NCBI GenBank assembly: GCA_039683515.1
Contig: JBDKRG010000058.1
Span: forward strand, 97,576-161,575
Length of the DNA stretch: 64,000 nt
Reading direction: 5' to 3'
Source: JAJFUE01 sp039683515
GTDB taxonomy: Bacteria; Sumerlaeota; Sumerlaeia; MVZB01
The notes beneath the pieces are model-generated. The model saw only the letters and a list, made by a program, of their open reading frames with translations. It searched no databases and was not told where the DNA came from. Positions 1 to 9,060 of the stretch are shown here, in pieces. The stretch's first letter is position 1; every line of letters begins with the position of its first letter. Both the position numbers and the translations under genes were made by a program.

Positions 1-167
1 CCGGGCAGCATGATATCGAGCACGATCAGGTCGTAGGCGTGGCTTTCGACCGTGGCCAGCGCGTCGTCGCCGCGGTGCCGGACGTCGACCGCCCAGCCTT
101 GCTCGCGCAGTCCCATCTCGATGAACTGGGCTATTCTGGTTTCGTCTTCGACAACAAGAACTTTCAT
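1..167 (-). CDS. OmpR-family response regulator, receiver domain (3' part outside window)
   Basis: The first 55 codons of a two-component response regulator read leftward and run off the window. The N-terminus MKVLVVEDE carries the acidic pocket, and LIVLDIMLPG places the phospho-acceptor aspartate at residue 51 on its usual strand. The spacing and the MLPG turn are typical of OmpR/PhoB-type regulators, so a winged-helix DNA-binding half is expected beyond the edge. The start is the ATG at 165-167; an upstream ATG runs into a stop at once. It is divergent from the DUF305 gene at 408. Copper-responsive regulators are often near DUF305 genes, but a metal role here is only inference. Confidence 0.85.
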   Translation of the reverse strand, partial: MKVLVVEDETRIAQFIEMGLREQGWAVDVRHRGDDALATVESHAYDLIVLDIMLP

Positions 168-407
168 CCCATCATTTACCATTATGTCCAAGCGCCGGGT
201 CAAGCGCCAACCACCGCCAAATACATGAACTTTTATTAATTATTCCGATAATCGGACTTTAATCTCCTCCGGTATATGATGAACCCTTGTCGAAGCGTGT
301 CCATTCGGGAGGGGGTGAAACACGAACGAGGACGCGCAGGGTTGCTCGACCGGTCCCGGCCATCCTTTCGCGGGTGGAGGGCGAGATCCGTTCACGGAGG
401 TCATTGT

Positions 408-1193
408 ATGTTTCGAGGCACGCCGATTTGCTGGCGTCCGCTCGTGATATTGTTTGCGGTCTGCGTCCTGTTTGCCGCCGTCTCGGCGCAGGCCAGGGAC
501 GTCGTCCACAACACCAGGGCGAGCGGTCAAACCGTCAGCACAGCATGTTGCCCCACGTCGGATTCGACAACGACGGGCACGACCCGTCAAGACCGCCAAC
601 CCCGGCCCCGCCACGACCATCACGATTTCATCACATCCCAGACTCATACGCGCGGCCCCATCGATCGCGTGACGTCCTGTACGCTGGTTACGTCCCAGAC
701 GTTGTGCGGGAAGTTCGAAGTCCGCTGGCTCGAGTCCGGCATCGACCAGCACAACCGCATGCTCGTGCTGGCGAAGGCCGAGTCGGAGCAGACCACCAGC
801 ACCGAGATCAAGGCGTTCAGCGACGAGCTGATCACGTCGCTGACGCTCGAAATGACGCAGATGCAGGATTGGCTCGAGGCGTGGTACGGGATCGATTACA
901 CGCCCAGGCACGTCAGCCGGACCGCCCCGGGACCGATCGGGCTGCTCAACTGCAACCTGGATCAGGTCTTCATCGCCCAGGTGATCGGCTACGAGCACTG
1001 GACGATCAACGCGGCCAGGTTCCCCGCGTCCTGGGCTTGCCATCCCGAACTGATCGTCTTTGCCGAGGGGATGAAAGCCGAAGGCCAGGAAGTTCTCGAA
1101 CTGGTCCTCGCGTGGCAGGCTCTGCTCCAGAAAATCGAGATGGAGCATTACTACCACAACGGCGGCTCGACCCAGCCCGGCTGGGGCGGCTGA
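408..1193 (+). CDS. Secreted protein with two DUF305-like (ferritin-like) segments
   Basis: The ORF stays open further upstream, but the ATG at 408 has a CGGAGG ribosome site seven bases before it and begins a clear signal peptide ending ...SAQA. The 261-residue product contains two helical segments resembling DUF305. The first has DQHNRMLVLAKAE followed by ELITSLTLEMTQMQDW. The second has FIAQVIGYEHWTINAA followed by HPELIVFAEGMKAEGQ. DUF305 proteins are periplasmic four-helix proteins, often found with copper-resistance genes. Usual members have one domain, so this looks like an internal duplication; the HHQMA-type motif is only partly kept. The exact function is unknown. Confidence 0.6.
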   Translation: MFRGTPICWRPLVILFAVCVLFAAVSAQARDVVHNTRASGQTVSTACCPTSDSTTTGTTRQDRQPRPRHDHHDFITSQTHTRGPIDRVTSCTLVTSQTLCGKFEVRWLESGIDQHNRMLVLAKAESEQTTSTEIKAFSDELITSLTLEMTQMQDWLEAWYGIDYTPRHVSRTAPGPIGLLNCNLDQVFIAQVIGYEHWTINAARFPASWACHPELIVFAEGMKAEGQEVLELVLAWQALLQKIEMEHYYHNGGSTQPGWGG

Positions 1194-1219
1194 GCCGCGC
1201 TCAATCCCGTGTTGTCGAC

Positions 1220-1247
1220 GAGGCCGGTTCCAACCGGGGCCGGCCTC
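1220..1247. other. Hairpin after the DUF305 gene
   Basis: GAGGCCGG and CCGGCCTC form an 8-bp stem around a 12-base loop in the gap between two same-strand genes. The 3' side is followed by A7 rather than a T tract, so a standard rho-independent terminator on the + strand is not well supported. Confidence 0.4.
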
Positions 1248-1322
1248 AAAAAAACCACCCGTCAATTTTTTCGCTCGTTTCAGGTCGGGAGCATCCGGTA
1301 AGATCGCATCTGGAGCGCTATG

Positions 1323-2825
1323 ATGCACCCCTTCGGCTTTTGCAGGTCACTCATGCTTCTCGCCCTGGCGGCGATGCTGGCGCCTGCCGGCGCGGCGCTC
1401 GCGGCCGGCGACGACGAATTCCCCGGCGTTTCCATCCCGTCGTCGCCGATTTCCGGATCGCTCAACAGCTCCACCGACACCGACGATATCTATGCCGTCA
1501 ACGTCCAGGCCGGCCAGATGATCATCGCCTCGATCACCGGCCCGTCCAACGCCCAGTTCGACCTGTTCCTCTACGCGCCCGGCCAGACGAACCTCGATGA
1601 TAGTTACGTGGCGTCGGCGACGGCCACAACCTATCCCAGCCGGTTGAGCTACATCGTCCCGACCGGCGAGGGCGGAACGTATTACCTCGACGCCTATGCC
1701 GAATCGGGCTCGGGCAGCTACACGATCACCTACACCGTTCGGTCCGTCGGCAGCGACGACAACTTCCCCGGCACGAGCATCCCGTCTTCGCCGATCGCCG
1801 GCAGCCTGAACTTCAACACCGACATCGACGACATCTACCGCGTCACCCTGACCGCGGGCCAGGTTATCTACGCCTCGGTCAACGCCGCGAGCGGGACCCA
1901 GTTCTACATCTCCCTTTTCAACTCCGACGCCACCGACATCAACGTGGATTGGGAATACCCCGTCGCCGTCGACTTCGGTTCCACTTACCCGTACCGGCTC
2001 AGTTACGTCGTCCCCGTGACCGGCACCTACTACCTGGACGTGTATTGCGCCTCGGGCAGCGGCAACTACACGGTCACCTACACCAAGAAGACCGCCGAGA
2101 CCGACGATAAGATCCCCGGCGCGACCCTGCCGTCGTCTCCAGCGGCCGGCAGCCTGAACATCAACAACGACACCGACGATTTCTACAAGGTCAGCCTCGC
2201 GGCCGGCCAGGTCCTCTACGCCTCGATCAGCGGCGCCAGCGGAACCGACTTCGGCCTTCTGCTCTTCCCGCCCTCGGCGACCGACTACAACTTCGACGAC
2301 ACCGTCGCCAACGATTTCGGCACGACTTATCCGTACCGGCTTCACTACACCGCGCCGGCCGGCCAGGGCGGAACCTATTCGCTCAACGCCTTCACCTCCG
2401 CCGGCAGCGGGTCCTATGCGATCACCTACAAGGTCGTGCAGGGGGGGACCGACGACATCTTCCCCGGCAAAGCCCTTCCGGCGGCGGTCGCGTCGGGCAG
2501 CCTCAATGTCGATTCGGATTACCAGGACATCTACTACGTCAGCCTGGCGGCGGGCCAGAACATCCAGGTGACGCTCACCGGCGGGGACGGATCCGATTTC
2601 GACGTGGCGCTCTTCCCGCCCGGCACGGTCGATTCGGCCGCCGACGGGCAGGTCGCCGAAGCCTCGACCGCCTATTATCCCGAGACGTTCAGCTACACGG
2701 TCCCGACCGGCAAGGCCGGAAAGTATTATCTGATTGTCAGCAGCTATCAAGGTTCGGGCAAATACGATGCGTTCTACACAATCAGAAACCCCAACGCGGC
2801 GCGGAACTGGTCTTTTTATCAATAA
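1323..2825 (+). CDS. Secreted protein of four pre-peptidase C-terminal (PPC) type repeats
   Basis: Two ATG codons lie in tandem; the second (1323) sits seven bases after GGAG. A signal peptide (LMLLALAAMLAPAGAALA) is followed by four repeats of about 110 residues, beginning near residues 30, 145, 261 and 377. Each opens with D-D-x-(F/I)-P-G and SGSLN-type text, has a D-D-(I/F)-Y strand, and closes with G-(S/K)-G-x-Y. This is the pattern of bacterial PPC beta-sandwich domains, usually appendages of secreted proteases. There is no catalytic domain, so the product is probably a secreted structural or binding protein. It lies just upstream of a subtilase, but a terminator-like hairpin separates them. 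Confidence 0.75.
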   Translation: MHPFGFCRSLMLLALAAMLAPAGAALAAGDDEFPGVSIPSSPISGSLNSSTDTDDIYAVNVQAGQMIIASITGPSNAQFDLFLYAPGQTNLDDSYVASATATTYPSRLSYIVPTGEGGTYYLDAYAESGSGSYTITYTVRSVGSDDNFPGTSIPSSPIAGSLNFNTDIDDIYRVTLTAGQVIYASVNAASGTQFYISLFNSDATDINVDWEYPVAVDFGSTYPYRLSYVVPVTGTYYLDVYCASGSGNYTVTYTKKTAETDDKIPGATLPSSPAAGSLNINNDTDDFYKVSLAAGQVLYASISGASGTDFGLLLFPPSATDYNFDDTVANDFGTTYPYRLHYTAPAGQGGTYSLNAFTSAGSGSYAITYKVVQGGTDDIFPGKALPAAVASGSLNVDSDYQDIYYVSLAAGQNIQVTLTGGDGSDFDVALFPPGTVDSAADGQVAEASTAYYPETFSYTVPTGKAGKYYLIVSSYQGSGKYDAFYTIRNPNAARNWSFYQ

Positions 2826-2837
2826 GCATTTATAATG

Positions 2838-2889
2838 ACATCCCAATCGGTCCATTCGGACCGGTTGATCCGTATCGGGTGGTTTTTTC
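2838..2889 (+). terminator. Likely rho-independent terminator after the PPC-repeat gene
   Basis: An inner hairpin CGGTCC-ATTC-GGACCG sits within a longer imperfect pairing (CATCCCAATCGG with CCGTATCGGGTG), followed by GG and T6. It lies 13 bases after the stop codon. Confidence 0.6.
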
Positions 2890-2968
2890 AAATCAAGTTG
2901 TTTCAGCGACTTCTGGCTAAATAAACCTTAATGTCGGTTTGCATCGATTCAAATTGGGGTGGGGATTG

Positions 2969-4837
2969 ATGTTACATTTAATAAACTATATGCGGGCAAC
3001 CGCCGTGGGTCTCCTTATTTTTACCGGCGCGTTGCTTTGCGCGCGCGGCGCCGTCGCGGCCGGCCCGAACAAGGCCGCTTTGACGCGCCTGTCGCAGCAG
3101 GAGAAGGCCGCCGCCACCGAGTTGCCCGAGATGGTCGTCGAGCTCGAGCCGGGCGCCGATCCCGAGCAGTTCGCCGCCGACAACGGCTTCACGCTTGTCC
3201 GCCGGATGCGCAGCAACCCGAATGCCTGCGTCTTCAACACAACGAAGGCGCCCTCGCCCCAGCTCACGCAGGCCGAGCGCAAGGCGAAGATCGAAACGGA
3301 CAAGCGGGTCCGCAAGGCATTTGTGAACCATCGCCTCAAGCTCGTGAAATACGGGTTCACGCCCAACGATCCCTACTTCCATCACAACACGCCGACGAGC
3401 AGCTACGACGGCGAATGGCACCTCATCAACGAGATCGGCACCGGCATCGACGTGCGCGTCGAGGATGCATGGGATGCCGACTTCACCGGCTCGGGCGTCG
3501 TGCTCGCGACCGTCGACGACGGCCTGCAGATCGATCACCCCGACCTCAGCCCGCACTACCGCGCCGCCGACAGCTGGAATTTCGGCGCCAATATCGCCGA
3601 TCCCAGCCCGGCCACCAGCGTCGACACGCACGGCACGATGACGGCCGGCGCCGCCGCGGCCGCCGGCGGCAACAGCGTCGGCATCTGCGGCGCCGCCCCG
3701 CTCGCGTCGCTTTCGTGCCTGCGCCTGGACTTCAACACCAATCCCTCGACCGAGGCCGACGTCGCCGACGCCGACATGTATCACAGCAGCGGCGCCAACA
3801 AGTCGATCAAGATCAAGAACCACAGCTACGGCTATTCGGAACCGTGGTACGATCTGCCGCTCGAGCGGACGGCGCTGGCCACGTCGGCGGCCGCCGGCAC
3901 GATCCACGTCTTTTCCGCCGGCAACGGCCGCTACCCGTCCGACCCGGCCGTCACCGCCGACGCCAACAAGGCGATGTATCAGAACCTCCCCGAGGTGATT
4001 GCCGTCGCCGCCGTCGACCAGGACGGCATCGTCAAGAACTACAGCAGCTTCGGGGCGTGCGTCTTCGTCTCGGCGCCCGCGGGCATCCTCACGACCGACC
4101 GCACCGGTTCGGCCGGCGACAACGCCGGCTTGTATTTCCCCGACTCCAATTACATCGACGGAGCCGAAGGCACGTCGTTCAGCGCGCCGATCGTGAGCGG
4201 CGTGCTCGCCCTCGTCAAGCAGGCGCAGCCCGCCCTCGACGTCCGCTTCGCCAAGCATCTGATCGTCCGCTGCTCGGACGTCGTCGATCCGAACGACGCG
4301 ACGACCGAAAGCGGCGGCGGCTGGAAGACGAACGCGGCCGGCTTCAAGTTCAACGAGAACTACGGCTTTGGCCTCATCAACGCCAAGAAGCTCGTGGCCA
4401 TGGCCCAGGAGTGCACCGGCGCCTCCATGCTCAGGACCGAAAGCACGGGGACGATCGCGTCCGGGGCATCGATCCCGGACAATTCGAGCACGGGCCTGAC
4501 GGTTCACTTCGCGATCGGCCAGGCCGCCCCGCTCGAGGAGATGGTGGTCACGCTGAACATCACGCACACCTACATCGGCGATCTCGAGGCGTACCTGACC
4601 TCGCCCCGCGGGACGACGAGCCGGCTGTTCATCGCCAACGCCCAGGATGCCACGAAGAACCTGTCGTGGACGCTGCTCAGCAACGCGTTCTGGGGCGAGG
4701 ACCCCGAGGGAACCTGGTCCTTGAACATCCGCGACCTTGCCCGCCAGGACACGGGAACGCTGGTCAGCTATTCCGCCACGGCCCGCATGGGTTACCTGAT
4801 GACGCCGACGGCGGCGCCCCTGCTGCCCTATGAATAA
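2969..4837 (+). CDS. Secreted subtilisin-like serine protease with C-terminal P domain
   Basis: Peptidase S8 family. The ORF can extend to a TTG at 2939, but the ATG at 2969 is preceded by GGGGTGGGGA and starts the signal peptide (TAVGLLIFTGALLCARGAVAA). Residues about 50-130 look like a propeptide. The catalytic triad is clear: Asp in ATVDDGLQIDHPDL (about residue 183), His in DTHGTMTAG (about 221) and Ser in GTSFSAPIVSG (about 403), with the oxyanion Asn region in SAGNGRYP. Residues about 490-610 form a proprotein-convertase P domain (HTYIGDLEAYLTSPRGT, WSLNIRD). It probably acts in the periplasm or outside the cell. The substrate is unknown; neighbouring secreted repeat proteins are candidates. 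Confidence 0.9.
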   Translation: MLHLINYMRATAVGLLIFTGALLCARGAVAAGPNKAALTRLSQQEKAAATELPEMVVELEPGADPEQFAADNGFTLVRRMRSNPNACVFNTTKAPSPQLTQAERKAKIETDKRVRKAFVNHRLKLVKYGFTPNDPYFHHNTPTSSYDGEWHLINEIGTGIDVRVEDAWDADFTGSGVVLATVDDGLQIDHPDLSPHYRAADSWNFGANIADPSPATSVDTHGTMTAGAAAAAGGNSVGICGAAPLASLSCLRLDFNTNPSTEADVADADMYHSSGANKSIKIKNHSYGYSEPWYDLPLERTALATSAAAGTIHVFSAGNGRYPSDPAVTADANKAMYQNLPEVIAVAAVDQDGIVKNYSSFGACVFVSAPAGILTTDRTGSAGDNAGLYFPDSNYIDGAEGTSFSAPIVSGVLALVKQAQPALDVRFAKHLIVRCSDVVDPNDATTESGGGWKTNAAGFKFNENYGFGLINAKKLVAMAQECTGASMLRTESTGTIASGASIPDNSSTGLTVHFAIGQAAPLEEMVVTLNITHTYIGDLEAYLTSPRGTTSRLFIANAQDATKNLSWTLLSNAFWGEDPEGTWSLNIRDLARQDTGTLVSYSATARMGYLMTPTAAPLLPYE

Positions 4838-5018
4838 ACCCTGACCGCGCCCGTCAACGGGCATCCCCTCCGCCACGGCGCCATGGCGTTGGATCTCTCG
4901 CGAATCATGAACGTTTATTCATCCCGTATTGGCCGTTTGTTAACTCATCGCTCAACCGATCCCCGACGATACCCATAGTGGTTTCGATGAAACCGAATTT
5001 TTCGATGGAGGCATTCAC

Positions 5019-5609
5019 ATGAGTATTTCGGGGATCACCAGCGCCGCGACGGCCGGCATTTCGGCCATTTCGCAATCGCTCAGCTCGTCCACGTCGAGCG
5101 TCGAGGCGACCGACGGCACAACTTCGACGAGCGCCGACTCGACCCGGATTTCCGGCCCGGCCGAGTTCCTCAGCAAGCTTCAGCAACTTAAGGAGCAGGA
5201 CCCGGAGGCGTTCAAGGAACTCCTGCAGTCCATGTCCGACAAGCTGAAGGACGCCGCCGAAGAGGCGACCGACGAGAAGGACAAGGAAATGCTCACGTCG
5301 CTGGCCGAGAAGTTCTCCAGCGTGGCCGAGAGCGGCGACCTCTCGGAACTGGAGCCGCCGAAGCCGCCGTCGATGACGGCCACCGGCATCGACGCTTACA
5401 ACCAGGCCAGCCAGACCGATCAGATGGGCGAGATGATGGGCCCGCAAGGCCCGCCCCCGCCGCCTCCGCCCGATGCCGCCGACGCCTCGGGCTCCGACTC
5501 CACGTCGACGACCGATGCGACCGAGTCCGAAACCGACGTGCGCGACACGATCCGGAGCCTCTTCGACGAGCTCAACGACCAGCTCACGTCCGCGCTCTCA
5601 TCCAGGTAA
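5019..5609 (+). CDS. Hypothetical low-complexity protein, Ser/Thr/Asp-rich with Pro stretch
   Basis: A 196-residue protein with a strong ribosome site (GGAGG seven bases before the ATG) and a strong terminator directly after it, so it is a real single-gene unit. Residues 1-48 are Ser/Thr/Ala-rich. A charged helical middle (about 49-110) is rich in Lys and Glu (KLQQLKEQDPEAFKELLQSM). A run of seven prolines lies near residue 144, followed by an acidic Ser/Thr/Asp tail. No signal peptide or known catalytic motif is visible. The N-terminus resembles small rod or flagellar-hook-associated unknowns only superficially. Function unknown. Confidence 0.65.
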   Translation: MSISGITSAATAGISAISQSLSSSTSSVEATDGTTSTSADSTRISGPAEFLSKLQQLKEQDPEAFKELLQSMSDKLKDAAEEATDEKDKEMLTSLAEKFSSVAESGDLSELEPPKPPSMTATGIDAYNQASQTDQMGEMMGPQGPPPPPPPDAADASGSDSTSTTDATESETDVRDTIRSLFDELNDQLTSALSSR

Positions 5610-5616
5610 TCGCAAG

Positions 5617-5652
5617 ATCCCCCTGGATTCTCCCCGGCCAGGGGGATTTTCT
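5617..5652 (+). terminator. Rho-independent terminator of the 5019-5609 gene
   Basis: Perfect 10-bp stem ATCCCCCTGG / CCAGGGGGAT with an 11-base loop, followed by TTTCTTT. Confidence 0.85.
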
Positions 5653-5673
5653 TTGCGGCTCACGCCAGAAATA

Positions 5674-5703
5674 CCACGGCCCCGCGTTTCCGCGGGGCCG
5701 TGG
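5674..5703 (-). terminator. Strong hairpin closing the leftward 5749-7761 gene
   Basis: Perfect 13-bp stem CCACGGCCCCGCG / CGCGGGGCCGTGG with a four-base loop, 46 bases past the stop codon of the minus-strand gene. The T tract is weak (TATTTCT). It faces the other terminator, as expected between convergent genes. Confidence 0.65.
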
Positions 5704-5748
5704 CGCTCCTCGCCCAGGCTCCTGCCCCAAACCGTTTCGGGGTGTTCC

Positions 5749-7761
5749 CTAGTCTTCCACCCGGATCTTGTATGTCCCGTATGAACCGTAGCCGCTCATC
5801 CCGAGGTAGTAGATGCCCGCATCCAGGCTCTTGTCCGAGAACCCCGGCATCTGGCCCGAGTAGCTCGACGTGCTCGTCGCGAGCACGCCCAGGTCCTCGT
5901 CGCGGAGGGTCAGATACCCCGCCGTCAGCGTCCCCGCCGTGGTCGCGATCGTGTACTCGTCGTCGTCCGTCACGATGAATTGATACCAGTCCGCCGACGT
6001 GTCCGTCGTGGTGATCGAGCCCCCCGCCGTCGGGCCGTCGATCATCAGCGACACCGTGACGCCGCTGACGGCTCCACTGAACGCCTTGATCGTGTAATTG
6101 CCCACGTCGTCCGAGCTCGCCCCGGTGAACTTCACGATGTAGGTCCCCGCCGACAGGCACGCGGTGATCACCGGCATGTCGGCGCTCGTCGGCCCGATAT
6201 CCGGGCCCGCGATCGCGACCTTCTCGAAACTGCCCGAATACAGCTCCAACTGCCCGTATTCGAGGTCGTCGGCCTCGGTCTGGATCGAGTACGTCCCCGA
6301 CGAGCTGACCGTCATCCGGTACCAGTCGACGTCGCTCGAGGAGCTGATGTAGCCCGTCAGCGTCGAGCCGTTGAGCGTCAGTTTCGTGTTCGTCGCCGGC
6401 CACGCGCGGATCGAGTAGGAACCGGTTGAGCCGTCGCCGCTGCTGACGCGCACGTAATACGTCCCCGGCTCGATCCACATCATGACCTGCGACATCAGGT
6501 CGTCGTCGCCGATGTCGCCGCTTTCGGCCAGCCACTCGTCGTCGTCCGGTGACGGCTCGTCGGCCAGCCCCATCGAGGTGTCGACGAGCGATCCCTCGTA
6601 GGTCTGGATGGAGTAGATGGCCGCCGTGTCGATCGTGAGGATATACCAGTCCTCCTCGCTCGATTTGGCGATGTTGCCGGCCACGATCTCGCCGTCGCAC
6701 GGCAGCTCGGTCATCACCTTGAGCTCGATGCTGTCGTTGACGGACGACGATTGCGTCCCGCTCAGGTCCTTGACCTTGAAGTAAACCTTCTTGTCGTCGT
6801 TCCCGGACGACAGCGTGAACGTCGGCGCCGACGAATACGTTTTCCACGACGCCCCGCTGAAGCTCGACGACTCGCTCGCCATGTAATGCGTCGGCGCGCC
6901 CACGCACGAGTTGTTGAGCGTCACCGTCCGCGTCGTCGTCAGGTCGTCGCCGCCGTTGAGCTTGAACGAGCTGACCTTGAGCGCGCCCGCATTGCTCACC
7001 TTGATCGTGTAGTCGCCCGTCCCGCCGGTGACCACCGCCTGGATCTTCGCGTAATACGTCCCGCTCTTGAGCGTCATCGCGATCCTGGCCGCGTTGCCGG
7101 AGCCCGAGTTGTCGTCCGACGCGATCTGCGTGGTCGACGAATCCGGCCCGTACAGCGTCATCTTGTTGTCGGAAAGCGTCCCGCCCCAAGTCTCGATCAC
7201 GTACGTGCTCGTCGAGGACACGGTGAACTTGAACCAGTCGACGTCGTAGGCGGGCGAAATCTGCGCCGTCACGGCCGACGCCCCGACGGTCAGGCTCGTG
7301 ATCTCGAGCAGCCCGATCGAGTCGTTCACCGCGTCGGACTCGAACCCCTGCGCGTTGCGCACCTTGAAGTAGACGCGCTTGGTCACGTTCCCATCGCTGA
7401 GCTTGAACGAGGGCGCCTTCGACCACGTCGCCCAGGACGCCCCGCTGAAGCTCGAGCTCTCGCTGGCCATGTACTGGGTCGGCGTCGTCGAGCATGTGTT
7501 GTTCAGCGCGACCGTCCGGCTGGACGTGCTCGACGCCCCGCCCGCGATCGTGAACGTCTTGACCGTCGGCGCGGGGTGCTGGATCGTGTAGACGAGGTCG
7601 GCGACGTTGACCTTGGAATCGGCGTTGATGTCGAGCCCGGTCGAGCTGCTCGTTTTCCCAAGCAGGTAGCTTTTGATCTGCTCGATCTTCTGGACTTCAG
7701 TCCCGGCCCAGGCGCCCGCCTGGAGCGCAATCGCGATCAGCACGACAACTAATTTTTTCAT
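5749..7761 (-). CDS. Large secreted protein: dockerin-like loop, paired MASES modules, PPC-like domains
   Basis: 670 residues with a GAAGGA ribosome site and a signal peptide (MKKLVVVLIAIALQAGAWA). Residues about 43-60 (DINADSKVNVADLVYTI) match one calcium loop of a dockerin-type EF hand. Two copies of an 85-residue module follow (about 69-152 and 265-348), each with YMASESSSFSGASW and VYFKV. Between and after them are PPC-like beta-sandwiches with DVDWF/DWY-type strands and G-x-Y ends (about 160-255, 350-455, 455-560, 560-670). It has no enzyme motif. It is probably an extracellular surface or matrix protein. The internal duplication suggests growth by module copying. Confidence 0.7.
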   Translation of the reverse strand: MKKLVVVLIAIALQAGAWAGTEVQKIEQIKSYLLGKTSSSTGLDINADSKVNVADLVYTIQHPAPTVKTFTIAGGASSTSSRTVALNNTCSTTPTQYMASESSSFSGASWATWSKAPSFKLSDGNVTKRVYFKVRNAQGFESDAVNDSIGLLEITSLTVGASAVTAQISPAYDVDWFKFTVSSTSTYVIETWGGTLSDNKMTLYGPDSSTTQIASDDNSGSGNAARIAMTLKSGTYYAKIQAVVTGGTGDYTIKVSNAGALKVSSFKLNGGDDLTTTRTVTLNNSCVGAPTHYMASESSSFSGASWKTYSSAPTFTLSSGNDDKKVYFKVKDLSGTQSSSVNDSIELKVMTELPCDGEIVAGNIAKSSEEDWYILTIDTAAIYSIQTYEGSLVDTSMGLADEPSPDDDEWLAESGDIGDDDLMSQVMMWIEPGTYYVRVSSGDGSTGSYSIRAWPATNTKLTLNGSTLTGYISSSSDVDWYRMTVSSSGTYSIQTEADDLEYGQLELYSGSFEKVAIAGPDIGPTSADMPVITACLSAGTYIVKFTGASSDDVGNYTIKAFSGAVSGVTVSLMIDGPTAGGSITTTDTSADWYQFIVTDDDEYTIATTAGTLTAGYLTLRDEDLGVLATSTSSYSGQMPGFSDKSLDAGIYYLGMSGYGSYGTYKIRVED

Positions 7762-7994
7762 GAGGTCCTTCTTGGCAATGGAGGCGGCGCTTACGCGTTG
7801 ATGCGGTGAAACCTGTTATCCAGGACGTCGACGACTTCGCTCGGGCTCCCGCACGCACCCGCACGGGTGCATCACGCCAAAGGATATCAACCCAACATGA
7901 ACCCCCCGGCGAATGGGGCATTAATAAAAATTTATGTGGATTGTTTTCTGCGTCCGCTGATCCGGGCCCGTCCGTCTCTGTCCGTGCCGTTGGG
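7762..7994. other. Gene-free gap with hairpin and degenerate decamer repeat
   Basis: No ORF is credible here. The gap holds a small hairpin (GCACCC GCAC GGGTGC near 7855-7870) and, at 7952-7989, a degenerate copy of the GTCCGTGNNN decamer family found elsewhere in the window, just before the end of the next gene. Confidence 0.5.
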
Positions 7995-8930
7995 TCATTC
8001 CAGCAAATCCAGCTGCTTCCCCGCGCTCTTTTTTCCCCGCGCCGGGTTTCGCGCCAGCGACTCCTGCATCCGCGCCAACCACTGCTCCGGTTTCTCGCCC
8101 ACCGGCAGGGGCTCGGCCAGCCCTTCGCGCAGCAGGTGCCGGTTGGCCGCCGGGGTCTTCCCCGGCCCGGCGTCGAAGCACCACAGCGGCCGGCCCCATG
8201 CGATGGCCCAGCGCACCGCGTGCGACGACCCGCCGCGCAGCCCTCCCGCGACCAGCAGCAGCCCGTCCCCCATGGCGGCGATCGCGGCGTTGCGCCGGAT
8301 CGCCAGCCCCGCGCTGAACGGCTCCTCGGGCCGCCCGAGCGCCAGCGCCGTCATGTTGAGCGACCGGCAGATCCGCCGGCTCAGGCCCGCTTCCAGAATC
8401 CCGCGCGCCGGGATGGCGATCGTTCCGGCGCGGCCCAGGCGCGCCCCGTCATGCGCCGCCGCGTCCGCGCCCGAGGCCATGCCGCTCGCCACCGTGATCC
8501 CCGCGTCCGCAACCGCCTTGGCGAGGCGCCTGGCCGCGTCGAGCAGCGGCGGTTCCGTCTGTCTCGACCCGACGAACGCCCACGCCGGCCCCGACAGGCG
8601 CTCGCCGGCCCCGGCGATCCAGACCCACGCCGGCGCTTCGGCCCCGAGCGACTCGGCCAGCCGCGCCGGGTAGTCGACCGACCCCCTCCACGCCAGCCGC
8701 GCCTCGTCGTGGCGAAGCCGCTTCTCCAGCTGGGCGACGCAATGTTCATCCGGCCAGGCGACCGCCGCCCCGCGTCGCAGCATCCCGCGCGCCTCGAGCC
8801 CGCCCAGCAGTTCCCGCCGCCGGCGGGCGTCGTCCACCCCGCCCTCGACGGCGCCGCTTGCCGCCAGGGCCGCCGCCTCGGCCGAGAGTCCCCGCGCCAG
8901 GATGAGCGTCAATTGCTGCCGAAAGTCCAT
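7995..8930 (-). CDS. dprA: DprA/Smf-family DNA-processing protein
   Basis: Single-stranded-DNA-binding Rossmann-type protein that in other bacteria hands incoming DNA to RecA during transformation. The family core is visible: AWAFVGSRQ, then VASGMASGADAAAHDGA, then FSAGLAIRRNAAIAAMGDG and a GGSSHAVRWAIAWGRP-type strand. It has 311 residues from the ATG at 8930; a TTG at 8945 is possible. The N-terminal SAM-like part is degenerate and the C-terminal winged helix seems to be missing, replaced by a Lys-rich tail. It has its own promoter candidate and no other competence genes nearby. Uptake or recombination is the family role; whether this cell is transformable is unknown. Confidence 0.8.
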   Translation of the reverse strand: MDFRQQLTLILARGLSAEAAALAASGAVEGGVDDARRRRELLGGLEARGMLRRGAAVAWPDEHCVAQLEKRLRHDEARLAWRGSVDYPARLAESLGAEAPAWVWIAGAGERLSGPAWAFVGSRQTEPPLLDAARRLAKAVADAGITVASGMASGADAAAHDGARLGRAGTIAIPARGILEAGLSRRICRSLNMTALALGRPEEPFSAGLAIRRNAAIAAMGDGLLLVAGGLRGGSSHAVRWAIAWGRPLWCFDAGPGKTPAANRHLLREGLAEPLPVGEKPEQWLARMQESLARNPARGKKSAGKQLDLLE

Positions 8931-8960
8931 GTGTCCCAGCCGCAAACCTAATGGTAATTA

Positions 8961-8988
8961 ATCATACCAAAAAAATATCTGCGGGCAA
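8961..8988 (-). promoter_or_regulatory. Candidate sigma-70 promoter for dprA
   Basis: On the minus strand TTGCCC and TATGAT are separated by 16 bases, and the -10 lies 30 bases upstream of the dprA ATG. The spacer contains a T7 run. Confidence 0.5.
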
Positions 8989-9060
8989 GCGAAAACTCCG
9001 CGCTCGCTGCGCTTTTCCGCGTCTCTGCGACGGAATGCGCGACCAGGCCGGCAGCGCGCC

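Noticed and set aside
7995..8930. Lysine decarboxylase-like (LOG) protein instead of DprA
   Set aside because: The GSRQ, SGMASGADAAAH and SAGLAIRRN order matches DprA; the LOG motif PGGxGTxxE is absent.
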